DNA of 64,000 nucleotides from Benincasa hispida (taxonomy: Eukaryota > Streptophyta > Magnoliopsida > Cucurbitales > Cucurbitaceae), in assembly GCF_009727055.1 (NCBI RefSeq), contig NC_052359.1:64018335-64082334 (forward strand), written 5' to 3'. Both the position numbers and the translations under genes were made by a program. Shown piece by piece: positions 1 through 11,606 of this stretch. Each line of letters begins with the position of its first letter. Within the stretch, counting starts at the first letter, position 1. The notes beneath the pieces were generated by a model. The model did no database searches, was not told where the DNA came from, and saw nothing but the letters and a program-made list of their open reading frames with translations.

Positions 1-1350
1 ACTTCAACATCATGGCCCTACAACATACACATATACCTCAACATCGTCCGATCAAATATATCCATATGGAATCACATACCATCTCATACTAGCATTCAAG
101 TGTCTATGTGCACAAATAAATATTTCAGATCTCGTGCCAGAACATACTTTGGTCATATTATACTATCAGTCTATCATGCTGTCATTCTGCCATAACATTC
201 ATTTATCATGGTAGCATACATCTAATGTCTGGCCCGTGGGTAATTCTAGTAGTAAGATTACTTACCTTGATATTAGGTCGAACCAAAAAACAATTGAATC
301 TTTGTGAAATTCTTGAATTCTTAATCAAACCTAAACTTAAACTAAGCTTTAAAATTAATAATTAAGGCCAAAATTCAAACACCCAAATATTACAAAATAT
401 TTCCAGATAACCTTACCTAAGATGTGGTCTAATTGGAATTCACCTTCCAGACCTCCAATTTTAAACCCAAATAATTAGCAAACCAAACTCTTCTTCATCT
501 TGAATGAAATTCTTGAATCAACCCCCTAATCATAATTTGAAATTAGGCTTACATGATTAAAACTTGAATCAAATACATACTTCACTACCAATGTCTCAAA
601 TAAATTATTCATATGTAGCTTCATCAAAAAAGTCACTTCCAAATGACTTTACCAAAATTTCTCAACAACCAAAATTAATCCACAAGAGGGTCATCAAAGC
701 ATAAAACGTACCAAAACTCCCTAAAACAAACTCCAACTTCACTGAACAACACCTCAATACCTTCATAAACTTGAATCCAAAGTTGAAACACAATGGATAT
801 CAACCAATTGATGTCAAAAGTAAATGAGTATTCAAGAATCAACCGAAAACAACCCAAACGGCAGAAATCTTACCCAAATAGATAGATCTAGTAACGGAAA
901 AAGTGAATGACGCTTGAGTAGTGGTGGACGGAGGTCATGAAGACGAAACTGATGCAGCGGTTTTGGTCGGCGGCTAGGGTCTCGGCTGGAGGTTGAAGAA
1001 ATTGGGGGGGGGAGGGTGCCGACGAATGCGTGAGGAAGAAAGGGAAATGTGGGTTTTTAAATAATAATAATAATACTACTACTATTAATAATAATAATTA
1101 AAAAAGGAAATAAGTATAATTATATTTAATTCCTTTCCTTATTCCACTTTATACTATTAAATTTCTTTTTGTTTCAAAAGAAAATTAATTCCTGTCATTA
1201 ATTTTCAAATTGAATAATTTCACGCCAGCAATTAAATTCCCGCACTTACACAATTCCAAAAACGCCCTCCAACTAATAATAATTATTGAAATTTCAAATA
1301 ATAAAGTTACCAAAATTACATTATTACTAAAAAATGTGCGGGGTGTTACA
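1..1350 (-). mobile_element. Ty3/gypsy LTR remnant, left end outside the window
   Basis: AT-rich sequence ending in GGGTGTTACA at 1341-1350, the complement of a TGTAACACCC LTR tip. A short GC-rich patch (about 930-1040) followed by an AT-rich tail with AAT/ACT trinucleotide runs (1050-1100) copies the layout of the minus-strand gypsy LTR at 8862-11066. A stretch about TAGTAGTAAGATTACT (near 250) also occurs near 10255. No coding potential is seen. Family and orientation are inferred from these parallels. Confidence 0.45.
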
Positions 1351-2200
1351 TAAAGTGGCAATCCCAACTTTTGCAAGTTATCTAAAATTCAATCTCATTC
1401 AAAAACAAGATGAAACAAGAGTTCATTATGAGATTCAAGAATATACATGAGAGATTAAACCTTAATTTTGAAAGTTCAAACCTCAAACTAAAAAATCAAG
1501 CCCTAACTTTGAAAGTTCAAACCTCATACTAAGAAAATCAAGCCCTAATTTTGAAACTTCATGCCTCAAACTAAGAAAATCAAGAATTAAACCTAATTTA
1601 AACAAGATTAGACCTAATCTAAATAAGAAAATCAAGATTAAGCCTAATCAGACCAAGAAAATCAAGAATTTAAACCCAATCTAAACAGGAAAATCAAGAT
1701 TAAGACCTAACTTTGAAAGATCATGCCTCAAATCTACTTACCTCGATGAAAAATCTCTTAAGATTGATGGAATAACAAAGATGCATCAAAGGGAAGTGAA
1801 AAACCAAGAAGATTTCGAGTGTATTGCAAATAAAATCGACTAAATCTACTGAAATTTCTTTTAAATCTGTCTGATAGCGTTACACGGTTGAAGAGCGCAC
1901 AATTTTCCCGTTAAAACCCGTAGCGTTTTTCATTTTTTCATCAAAATACATAGCGTTGCAATGCTACCCTATATATTCTACAATTCTTGACGTTTTTAAA
2001 ACGTCAAGAATACATTAATTGAACTTGACATTTTTATAATGTCAAGTACTGTATTTTTCAAGAAAAATGCACAACCCCCACTTTTTTTAAATCAATTCTT
2101 GATGTTTTTTCTTTAAAATCACCTATTTCTTGACTTTTTTCATAAAAACGACAAGTATTTAAAATTGCAAACGTCAAGAAAGATGGTTTTTCTTGTAGTG
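1351..2200. mobile_element. CACTA-type transposon fragment with right terminus
   Basis: Ends at 2187-2200 with TTTTTCTTGTAGTG, the complement of CACTACAAGAAAAA, the usual plant CACTA (En/Spm) terminus. The preceding 250 bases are full of short inverted words around ACGTCAAGAA and AGCGTT, as expected of CACTA subterminal repeats. The matching left end is not visible; a gypsy LTR abuts at 1350. No transposase sequence is present, so this is a non-autonomous or truncated copy. Confidence 0.6.
1455..1740. repeat. Degenerate tandem repeat, unit about 40-50 bp
   Basis: Repeated phrases such as TTTGAAAGTTCAAACCTCA and AAGAAAATCAAG recur about five to six times with substitutions and indels. It lies inside the CACTA fragment. 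No coding signal. Confidence 0.7.
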
Positions 2201-2636
2201 CGGGAGGGTGAGGTGAGTTGAAAAGAAAAAAAGGGGGAAAGGAAGAGAGGGTTGGGCGGGAGTGTGAAATAAAATAGGGGAAAGGAAGAGGGGTGGCCGG
2301 GAGAGTGAAAAAAATTGAGGAGAGGGGGAGGGGGAATTAAGGTTTTAAAAAACCCTCTACTGAAGGTTTTTGAAAAACCATCGGGAGATGTGACCTATCC
2401 TGATGCCATATGTATAGTGTTGGGATAGCTCCTAAAAAAAATTCCCACCCAATTTTTTCCTCACCCCTACACAAATTGCTTCGAAAATACCATCCTATCC
2501 CAACTCTTTTTATAACACCGTCAAGATAACTATTTTCTCTCGACGGTAAAAAAAACCATCGGGAAAAGACACTTTTCCTGACTCTTTTAAAAGCATTGGG
2601 AAAACTATCGTCGGAAAGGTAAATATTCTTGTAGTG
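2201..2636. mobile_element. Second CACTA-like terminus with subterminal repeats
   Basis: A purine-rich tract (2201-2336) is followed by repeats of CCATCGGGA/CATTGGGA and ends with TTCTTGTAGTG at 2626-2636, again the complement of a CACTACAAGAA tip. The open frames here on the minus strand are only the repeats read as protein. No transposase is present. Confidence 0.5.
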
Positions 2637-4911
2637 TTTCTTAAAAAAAGTGTAACATTTTTTTTTATAAAAAGATATGATAGATGGGTTAGTAGGTGCA
2701 TTAGATAATCCCAACCAAATTGGTACCCTCGTAGTACCTTTATCATTTCCTAGATTCATTCATAGATAATCAATAAAATACAAAGGAATTTATCCAGGCA
2801 CAAAATAGAAGCAAAGAACGCAATACAGGTTGTAAAGAAGCCAAAGAGAGACGAAAGCAATGAAATCATACAAAAGCATTCATGTCAGGAGAAATCGTGA
2901 CAAAGTTATAGCTCAAGAAGTGCTTAGATGTGTGGCACCAATTTCCAACCAAACTGCAAACATTCTCTAAAAGAGCATCAATTTGTATATCTTTGCTCTT
3001 GAAAAAGTGTAACCTTTTAAATCCTAAAGACCAAATAGAAACTATCCCTAAAATCTAGAAATATAAAAATATTTTTTTAGTCTTAATGGACCTCACCCTA
3101 CAATATTTCAACCCTATGTGAGTGGGTTGTCCATTTTGTGCTATTTGTAATATGGGATGATTGGACAAAAGGCCAAAACAGAATGATGTTTTTAAAAAAT
3201 GATCAAACAAATTTTTCATTGTAAAAATGGCCAAACAAATAATTTTGATGCTATTTAAAATTTAAGAATGGACAAAAATATCCCTACCGCCAAATCCCTA
3301 TAAATATGTGTTTCAAAAAAATCTAACAACCTAAAACAAAAATTCTAACAAACTAAACCACCTCAACTTACTAGAGCTATAAATATTTTTTTCAAAGGTA
3401 TTGTAAATAAAAAGTAGAGTGAGGGAATTAAACCTTAGACTTAGGTCGATAGTATAAGCACTATAACAATTAATTAAGTTTCAAATCTAAATCAAATCTA
3501 TGACCAACATTATTTGTAAATATCTTTTCAAAATTAACTAAGAAAGCGTGTAATCAGTATTTATAGGGATAAATATGGAACAATAGTGGTGGGTCCCTCC
3601 CATATTTCAATATATTAAAAAAAGATTATTTGTAAATATCTTTTCAAAATTAGCGGTGGGTCCCTCACATATTTCAATATATTAAAAAATGGACATATTT
3701 CGAAACTACACCCATATTTTCAAGATTCAAATTTGAAATTGGTTGCTAAATGAGTTAAAAGTAAAAACAACTTTTTCATGTTCCATGAACTTACTTGACC
3801 CAGAAGCTGGGCGGCTATTTTGTAACATGATTCACATATTATGACAAAAAAAAAAAAAAATGAAGAATCCTATAGTTCTTTTCGGAGAATATCTCAAGAA
3901 GTGATTGAACCAATATTTGAAAAAAAAATCCCTACCCCCATTTGAAATTGATGCATATACACTCCGGATCAATTTATGAAATTAAAAAATTTAATTGGTA
4001 GAAATTATAAGTTTCACTTAATGTTTTTAGAATGAAATCTTAAGAAAAAAGTAAATTGATATATTTATAAATGTTCAAGATTTAGATGGATTCAAATCTT
4101 AAAATTTATGGATATAAATTGATTTTTTTCTTTTTTTTTAATGGTTTGGAATTACAAATAAATTAATTGGATATTTAATGAGTTGGCATGTTCATCATAA
4201 AATATAAAGCCTTACTTTTTCTATGTGACCTAATTTATAGTAACTTAAATCAACTTGTAGTGCCACAAAACTTTAGTTTAATAGAAAAAAAATCATTGGG
4301 CAAATAACTCGGAATATATGACAACAAAGCGGTCTAACAAATATATAATGGCAATGGACAAAAAAATATATAAAGTTGAAGGGAATGGGAATCTAAATAA
4401 TAACCATATTACTATTTAATAATAACCATTACTAATTAATTTAATTAATATGGATCCTCGTTGCATACATCAACTTATTAATTAATAAGTTTGTAGAACA
4501 AAACCGTTTGTATGAGACAAACCATTGTAGAATACAATATGCCTCGAAAAAGGAAAAATATATATACAGGGAAAAGACAACAAACAACGTTTGTATTTTA
4601 TTGCATTTTTTTTCTCTTTTTGAGTTTATTTCTGGTTCATTTTAGGGTTGTAGCATTTTTAAGTATAGCGTCTATAACTTCAGGTGGATGTACTTTTAAA
4701 TTTATTACTTGATAAACATTTTCGTTGACCTTTTTTACTTTTATAATGTCTTAATAGGTCGAATTAAGTTCAAATGGGTTGAATTACAAGTTAAATAATA
4801 TACTATGTTCGCCCAAGAAAGATTTAAAGATATGCTAAAGTAAACTTCGCTCAATAATAATTGATATAGTATTTCTTTCTAGAGATAAGAGGTTTGATCT
4901 TCATCCCCATA
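2637..4911. other. AT-rich spacer without recognisable genes
   Basis: No credible coding region on either strand. Around 3150-3290 there are phrases like AAAAATGGCCAAACAAA and a distant inverted counterpart, which resemble the ends of plant Mutator-like elements, but I could not define two termini. Homopolymer and AT tracts dominate. Confidence 0.5.
3509..3692. repeat. Two overlapping direct repeats
   Basis: ATTATTTGTAAATATCTTTT occurs at about 3509 and again at about 3626. GGTGGGTCCCTC followed by CATATTTCAATATATTA occurs at about 3588 and again at about 3655. The arrangement suggests a local tandem duplication with a later deletion. Confidence 0.75.
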
Positions 4912-5590
4912 CACTACAAGAAAAACGCTCTTTGTCACATAAAATCAGCATTGGAAGAACATAGTAGGGAGAAAGAGCTTCTGCCAATAGGGATTTAAGG
5001 CATCGGGAGTTTAAAATAACTCCTGATGCTATATAATTGTCATTGAGAGATGTGCACTATCTCTTGACGTTGTATCCTCACCTGTCAACATATCTTGAAA
5101 ATAAATTAAATTTATTTAGGAACTGCCAACGGTAGAGAAGTATGCAGTGGGAGAGAGGATTTCTGTCAACGACTTAAATGAGCATTGGAAATTGTATATA
5201 TAAAACCCTAACTTTCCTTTCCAATTTTATTTACTCTCGCATTGTTCTCCCCCTCTCTTTCTAGATCTACGCCTCTCTTTTTAGATCTCTGCTCCCACTG
5301 GCATACTTCTCTACCGTTGGCATACTTAAATGAACATGCACTACCTCCTACCGACATTTGCTCCCACCGGCATTTGCTACTACCACCCCTATTTGTCGCG
5401 CTCAACCTCCCGTCGCTGCCCCAAAGTTTTCTCGATCGTCGCCCGCCTCCTCTCCCAACAAAGTCTTGCTCCTATTCCGCTGTTGCTGTCCACTTGAACC
5501 CCCTTGATCTGAGCCTGAAGGTTGGTCCTTACCATCTATAGAACTCCTAATAGGGCACCCATATGCCATATGCCATATGCCCTTCCTATC
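4912..5590. mobile_element. CACTA-type left terminus and flanking inverted repeat
   Basis: Starts with CACTACAAGAAAAACGCTC at 4912-4930, an excellent match to the CACTA terminal repeat, preceded by ATA as a possible 3-bp duplication. GCATCGGGAG and CTCCTGATGC subterminal words follow. The right-hand end of this copy is not found; at about 5590 sequence changes to gypsy gag. Confidence 0.65.
5116..5327. repeat. Imperfect inverted repeat
   Basis: GCCAACGGTAGAGAAGTATG near 5118 is repeated as its reverse complement near 5303-5322, and the flanking GTGGGAG/CTCCCAC also pairs. Together the arms are about 35 bases with few mismatches around a loop of about 140 bases holding a TATATATAAA stretch. 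It could fold as a hairpin transcript. Confidence 0.7.
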
Positions 5591-6799
5591 CACAACAATA
5601 ACACACCCCTAGACTGGCTAAGCAATGGCCCCAGTGATGCTTTCCGCATGAGTTACAGACTGATTTTTCCTCTTTAATAGCTGCAAGTTTCCTTTGTTGA
5701 GGCTCCAAAGTCTTCTAGGCTACTTTCCTTTTCTACCCCGCAGAGGCCCTAATTTCGAACGACTTGTTGTACCCTTCTTCCTTCTGGGAGTCAGCATCAA
5801 TCCTCACGGTGGCCTGTAGTACTGCGACATAGGTATTAAGGTTAAGAGCATGAACCATACCTTGTAATCTATTTCTCAAGCCTTGAACGAACTTTTCTGT
5901 CCTTGCTGCCTCGGTGGCTACCAGCTCAGGGGCAAAGTGGGACAGTTTATCAAATTCCTGCTTATATTCTTCTATTGACATAACTCCCTGCTTCAAGTTC
6001 AGGAATTCAGTTTGTTTGTTGTATCGAGTGTTGGTCGAGAAATACTTTGTATAAAAATGTTCTTTAAACTGATTCCTTGATGCTAGCCCTTAGCTTGTGT
6101 CAATCATCTTCTCTGCTGAATGCCACCATATTTCTGCATTATCTATCAACATAAAAACTACACAACAGACTTATGCTCCTCCGGACACCTCATGTAGCGA
6201 AAGATTGTCTCGATCAAGGACAACCACATCTCTATCTTCGTAGGATCCCTCAAGGATCCATCGAAGGGGTGGGGTTCGAACTTCCTGAAATCCCTCAAGT
6301 GTTTAACCTCAAGGGACAGGTCCTGCATGTTCTGATTCTGTGGCTAGGTCGATTGTACTTGTGTCAGTGGTATCGGTTCCTATTGAGTCTGATTTTGAGC
6401 TGCTTGTTCAGCCATTGCATTGCGGATCAATTCTTGTACCCTCTCCATAAGGGATGATGCAAAAGCTTTCCCAATCCTGGCTTCCATCGCCTACTTGTCA
6501 ACTTGAGCCAAAGGTGGGTTTGGAGCTATCGAGACATTCTGACTTCCACCGGCTCACTCTTCTTGCACCCTTTGCGAGAAAGGTTCCTAGACTCGTGGGT
6601 GTTGTACTTGGGAATCTCGAACCCCTCCTCTATGAAGGAATTCTTATCAAAGAGTACCTCTGAGTGGAAGCAAGATCGTTCCAAATTCATTGTGACAGAA
6701 ATACCGCAATTCATAATCAAACATACAAGTTATGCATTTAACAATAAATTACGACATGCTTTTCAAAAATAAATAACAAAGGACGAAAGACATACCAAT
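5591..6799 (-). pseudogene. gag: Ty3/gypsy gag pseudogene (capsid and CCHC knuckle)
   Basis: On the minus strand a gag domain reads from about 6450 down to 5600. Recognisable parts are a DFRKFEPHPFDGSL stretch (about 6300-6250), the MWWHSAEKM region, the conserved NLKQGVMSIEEYKQEF motif (5996-5940), FVQGLRNRLQGM (about 5880) and a zinc knuckle CNSCGKHHWGHC at 5657-5624. Such Gag proteins coat the RNA genome of Tekay/del-like gypsy elements. In-frame stops (for example after RASAG at 5733) and frameshifts break it. It lies downstream of its own PBS and LTR (8848-11066), separated by a copia LTR at 6800-8727. Protease and pol are missing, cut off by the CACTA sequence at about 5590. Confidence 0.85.
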
Positions 6800-8727
6800 T
6801 GAAGAATTTTTCTTCTTTGAATTCTTGTTCTCATCAATCCAGCAAATCTCACTGTCGCTAAGATCATCAATGCTATCATCCACCAAATCTTGTTATCCTC
6901 TACCACCGAACGAACTTCTCACAAACAGGCAGAAAAAGGACACAACCACTCGGAAATCTCGGTATTCTCGGAATGAGAATCTAGGAGGTGTGGGCTCTGT
7001 TGGATTTGGTAGAGGGAAGGAGGAAGAAACGATCATTTACCATGACCAAGTAAGTGAGAGATATCGAAATTCTATCGTATAGACGAGTGCTTGATCGTTT
7101 AGTAAAAGGTGCACGATCGTGTGGTAAAAAGGGCTTGATCGTATAGACGATCGTTAGTAAAATCGCTCGAGTGCGCGATCGTTTAGGTAAAGCACGCATG
7201 TACACGATCGTTTAGTAAACTATGAGCTATCGTGTATGCTCTCATTTGCTAGGCGATGGGCAATGTACTAATTCGTGTAGCGATTAACCGATGTCTTGAA
7301 AAATGAAAACCATTTTCATTTTATCCTTCAATTACGAAAACTGATTGCAACCTCTCACTATCTCATTCGGTTACGGAGAAAAAACCGCCAATAATTATCC
7401 AATAATTGTTCAATTAAAAATTATCATATTATATTTATAACCTATAGTTTAATACACATCATATGCAACATATAAACCATAGTCTTTTTCTCCTCCACTA
7501 GATATAAATCATATTTATATTCATTTCCTCCAATTAATATATCTCATACATCATGTCAACTATATCATATATAATTGATTCGTTTAATTATATCATATAT
7601 AATCAAACTCCCTCTTGCCAATTTGAATACTTCAACTGATCCAAAAACTGATTCTCAACTTGAATCCATTGAGCTACCAAGGGAACCTTATGGACCTATA
7701 GCTCGAAGCTCCAACGATATGTGAATAACTGACTAAATTTTTTAGCCACGAGATTCATCATCCGTTAACTACCAAAAAATCTACTAAAGACCGATAGCTG
7801 CACTCTTCTCACCACAGATATATTTCTGTGTCCATCGGATATAACCAATCGATACTACAAAAACCCTTCATAGATGCTCGTAAGTATAGCTGGGACAATT
7901 TACCCTTTTTCCCCTATAGTTACATCTAACTCCTTAAGTACCACTAATCCCTCTAATGAACAATACAATATAGTTCCACACCTCTCGGGCCATAAAAAGG
8001 TGTGTGGCGCCACATTGTTCAAGCTCCGAAATCAGCCCTTAAGGGAGCAACCTATCTACTTACCCCTGCTTCGGGGAAAGAGTGAATTTCATCTTGTGTA
8101 GCTGAGTTTCCAGCTCGCAAATCAGAAGAATCCCCAAAGTGATAGGTTTAAGTCGGCGATCTGACCACTCACATCCATGCAAATCAAAAGACCACCTTCA
8201 AAGGTAAGAGTTCCCAATTCACTCAGTATTGAAGTCATGTTACCTATAGTCATCCTAGTGAAGTGAAGTCTCTGTCATGAAGGACATTATATAACGAGAC
8301 TATAACACTTCGTGGTCCAGTCTTATACAAACTCCTTTGTATAGGACGCCTTCGCTCATATGTCTCCACATGAATTATCAGGATCAGACCATCTACAGCA
8401 AGTCACGACACTTGTAACTATTCTACAAAGTGGGCTACATCCGTAGCATTACCAAGATAAGGTTTCCCTTTTATATCCATATACTATAGACCATTTTGGT
8501 TATCATTTAAGACATGATCTACCTGTATGTCTCCACATATATACTTAAGTTACAATGACAACCAGGGATTTTAGTTTATTGGTTTGTGGTAAAGCAATTA
8601 AAACAACCAATATTCCATAGACAAAAGTGAAGAAAAATATCAAATATTATTTCATCACAAGCATTTTTTCAATACAGTGTTTACAAACTACAGGACCCAA
8701 CGAGAGTTTAGGGCATCATCCCTAACA
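6800..8727 (-). mobile_element. Copia-family LTR inserted in a gypsy leader
   Basis: Read on minus it starts TGTTAGGGATGATGCCCTAA (8727) and ends TTCTTCA (6800), matching LTRs at 11607, 17885 and 48690. Its 1.9 kb contains the family landmarks: an outer CTGTAGTTTGTAAACA block, a conserved central block and a minisatellite. The bases just past its 3' end read ATTGGTAT, the first eight bases of the family PBS, so it may be a 5' LTR with a short leader remnant rather than a clean solo LTR. Flanks CCAAT and CTCTA do not match. Confidence 0.8.
7060..7240. repeat. ACGATCG-type minisatellite in a copia LTR
   Basis: About seven irregularly spaced copies of words such as GATCGTTTAGTAAA and ACGATCGT. 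The same words occur at 11825-11960 and 50110-50340 at the equivalent place of related LTRs, and in the MULE at 57490-57830 and 58640-58870. Confidence 0.8.
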
Positions 8728-8861
8728 CTCTAACTATCCTCTTTGCGTTGAACTTAGGTGCAATGTCCTACTAGGAACCCACAGATCAGCTTCATAGGGA
8801 CTATTTAAACTTACGTAGTAAGTCAGTCTTCAGAACCCAAAACATGGGCTCTGATACCAAT
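8728..8861 (-). other. Gypsy leader start and primer binding site
   Basis: GCTCTGATACCAAT at 8848-8861 is the complement of ATTGGTATCAGAGC, the site that pairs with the 3' end of initiator methionine tRNA. It lies directly next to the LTR tip TGTAACGACC at 8862, so minus-strand DNA synthesis would start here. The rest is untranslated leader leading to gag at 6799. Confidence 0.85.
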
Positions 8862-11066
8862 TGTAACGACCCGACTCCCTATGACTCGAGCTAGGCCATT
8901 ACTATACATATACATGCATAGAATTTAAAATGACACATTTCATAGCGAAATAAATGCAAGATAAATAAAGTAAAATAAAATATTTTCATTAAAACTAAAT
9001 AAAAAAAGTCAAATAACAAGATACCCATAAATCGTAATTAGAAACCCATAAATCGTAATTAGAAATTAATAAGTCTAGAAATCTGTAAAATATTGGAAAT
9101 GAATACTAAACAATAAATTTCAAACATCAAGACTGAAAGTTGAAAACATGAAATAAATCTAAACATCATGAGCAGAAGCATAAAACTTGTCCCAGTGACT
9201 CGATCATGGATTCCACTTATCATTCACCGACATGCTCTTAGCCTTATGTCCAATAAATGCAACATGAGTTGAAACTCTCTACTAGTGGGACTTGAAGATT
9301 TCCCTTACATGGCTCACTTTTTTTTCCTTTCCCCTAGAATGCACCTCTTACGTACACCCCAGGTCCTCTCTATGAATGTAGGGGCATGTACCTCTTTCGT
9401 ACACATGGTTATGTATACACCTCTTTCGTATACACATAACTCACTGAATGTGTACCTCTTACGTACACATGGTTATGCATACAGCTCATTCATATATACA
9501 TAACCCACTAAGTGTGTACCTTTTACGTACACCCCAGATCCTCTCTATGAATGTAGGGATGCATACCTCTTTCGTACACATGGTTATGTATACACCTCTA
9601 TCATGTACACATAACCGACTGAGTGTGCACCTCTTACGTACACCCAGTACCCTCTAGGTATCACTTTCATACTCACCGGCTCTAGTGCATCTCTTTCATG
9701 TACTAGCGCCCTCGGACATACATCACTTTCATGCAGTCAAATAATATGGAAAGGAAAAGAGGTTACATCTAACTTCATATTTCATATAACATTCACCTAA
9801 TCATGAGTCGTCTAAAATCTCCTCAACAAGGTCATGTTAATTAACCTCAACATAAGTATTTAATCTAGTTTTAAATGGATCAACTCTAGCACATCACTTT
9901 CATGCACTAAATCATGTAAACAATCAAACGTTCGAATTTCATAATAAATCATATATCATACATACTTTCATAATAAATCACATAATTATATACATCGACA
10001 AATGCATAACTCTCGTCTAACTTTCAAATATTCCAGTGGTAGTGCCACTTAACTCATAATTTAAGGTCATGCTTAATAATCCTTATAATATGTCTCCTAA
10101 AATTCTAAAATCATGCCCATACCTAATACTTCAGACATATATTAAACCTCATAATCAACAAAATTATTATTGTAAACGGTCTTAGAATTCTAGAAAACGG
10201 TCTTAGAATTCTAGAAATAAATCTTAAATTTATCGCGTGGCACAAGGGTTGTTCTAGTAGTAAGATTACTACGGAAATGCTGAATCAAGCAACCAAACAC
10301 CAATAGCAACTTGAAGCAATTCCCCTAATCACATAAACACAACCTTCAAATTCTAAGCACAAACCTCGATTTTTAAATCTGTAGGCCCAATTCCAAAATA
10401 CCCAACTTACATCACCCTTTGAATTTTCCAAATAAATTTCAAACATCCATTTACTCACCCGAATGAACCAACTTTCATAATTGGTCTGCAATGTGGCAGG
10501 AAAAAGCGACTCCGTTCGCCCTAAAACCAACTCGAAAACGAAGATCCAGAAAACAGAGACAAAAACCAAGGATCCAGTGACCGATCGGATGTAGGCGGCA
10601 GTTCGATGACCTAAAATCGATGATAGGAGAGACTGAAATCGGAGAGGCGAGTGGCGAATAACGGTGACTGCTTGGGTCCTGTGGCGGCAAACGGAAAAAT
10701 GTTGGATTGAGGCACCCTCTCAGACGGCGAACGCAAACAGATTTGGCACGGCAACCTCGAATCGACGGCGCAAGACAGTGAGGGTGAGGCGGCTCGGGCT
10801 CTCGGGTGCACGAAAGAAGAAAAAGAATTCAAGGGGGAGGGGGTCATTTCACGCGTGAAGAAGGGGAAAAGGGAACTTTTAGTTTAAACTAAATGGATAA
10901 ATAAGGAAAATGATTATTTTAATGAAATAGATAAAATAAAATAAAATTTTATTTTATTTTTTTCATTTTATTTTATCCTTTCCTTTAATACACAAATATA
11001 TATATATATATATATTTAAAACTCTTCCCTTTTTCTCTTTAAATTCCAAAACCAAAATCGAATCAA
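8862..11066 (-). mobile_element. Ty3/gypsy 5' LTR (minus strand)
   Basis: Bounded on the low side by the PBS, so this is the 5' LTR of the gag at 5591-6799. It carries a tandem repeat block, a GC-rich patch (10480-10850) and an AT-rich end with a TA run (10990-11015). The upper boundary is set at about 11066, where copia integrase codons begin; a perfect CA/TG tip is not evident there. Confidence 0.75.
9340..9660. repeat. Tandem repeat in gypsy LTR
   Basis: CCTCTTACGTACACC and CACATGGTTATGTATACACC words alternate, and CCTCTCTATGAATGTAGGG recurs about 170 bases apart (about 9370 and 9540). The apparent open frames are the repeat read as protein. Confidence 0.85.
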
Positions 11067-11606
11067 TCTCCCAGAACTATTTGATAGAACATGAAATCGT
11101 TTCCCAACTCTCAGCACCTAGTACACCTCAGCAGAATGGTGTATCGAAGAGGAGAAACAGAATCCTGTTATATATGGTTCGATCGATGATGAGTTACGCT
11201 TTCTTACCGGATTTGTTTTGGGGTTTTGCAGTAGAGATTGCAGCTTACATCCTCAACTATGTTCCATCCAAGAGCGTTACCAGAACACCTTTGGAGTTGT
11301 GGAACGGGCGTAAAGCTAGTTTACGTCACTCACACATCTGGGATTGTCCAACACATGTGCTTGAGGCTAATCCTAAGAAACTAGAACCACATTTGAGGTT
11401 GTTCCTATTTGTAGGCTACCTTAAAGGGACACAAGGGGGTTACTTTTATGATCCTAAGGAAAACAAGGTGTTTGTGTCGACAAATGCTACTTTCCTTGAG
11501 GAGGATCATATAAGGAGCACAGTACAAGAAGTAAAGTCTCGTTGAGTGAACTTTCTAAAGAAACTACTGAAACTTCAACAAGAGTTGTTGAAGAGCCTGT
11601 TACCCT
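11067..11606 (+). pseudogene. pol: Copia integrase C-terminal fragment
   Basis: An open stretch of about 154 codons (from 11081) plus the linker after it. It contains [12 protein letters not shown], the region of the third catalytic residue of the D,D-35-E integrase, then FWGFAVEIAAYILN, GCP-like CPTHVLEANPKKLEP and GYFYDPKENKVFVSTNATFL, ending in the integrase to RT linker (ELSKETTETSTRVVEEP). The catalytic Glu is replaced by Lys (codon 11147-11149). The upstream part is cut by the gypsy LTR and the downstream part by a copia LTR at 11607. Likely the same element as the RNase H piece at 17252. Confidence 0.9.

Noticed and set aside
2337..2759. 140-codon minus-strand frame
   Set aside because: Translation of CACTA subterminal repeats; no transposase residues.
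5208..5593. Small frames rich in Pro, Leu, Ser or Gly on both strands
   Set aside because: They run across the inverted repeat and low-complexity CT tract; no domain.
9285..9657. CRISPR-like spacing of short repeats
   Set aside because: Units vary in length and sequence, are contiguous rather than separated by unique spacers, and lie in a plant LTR.
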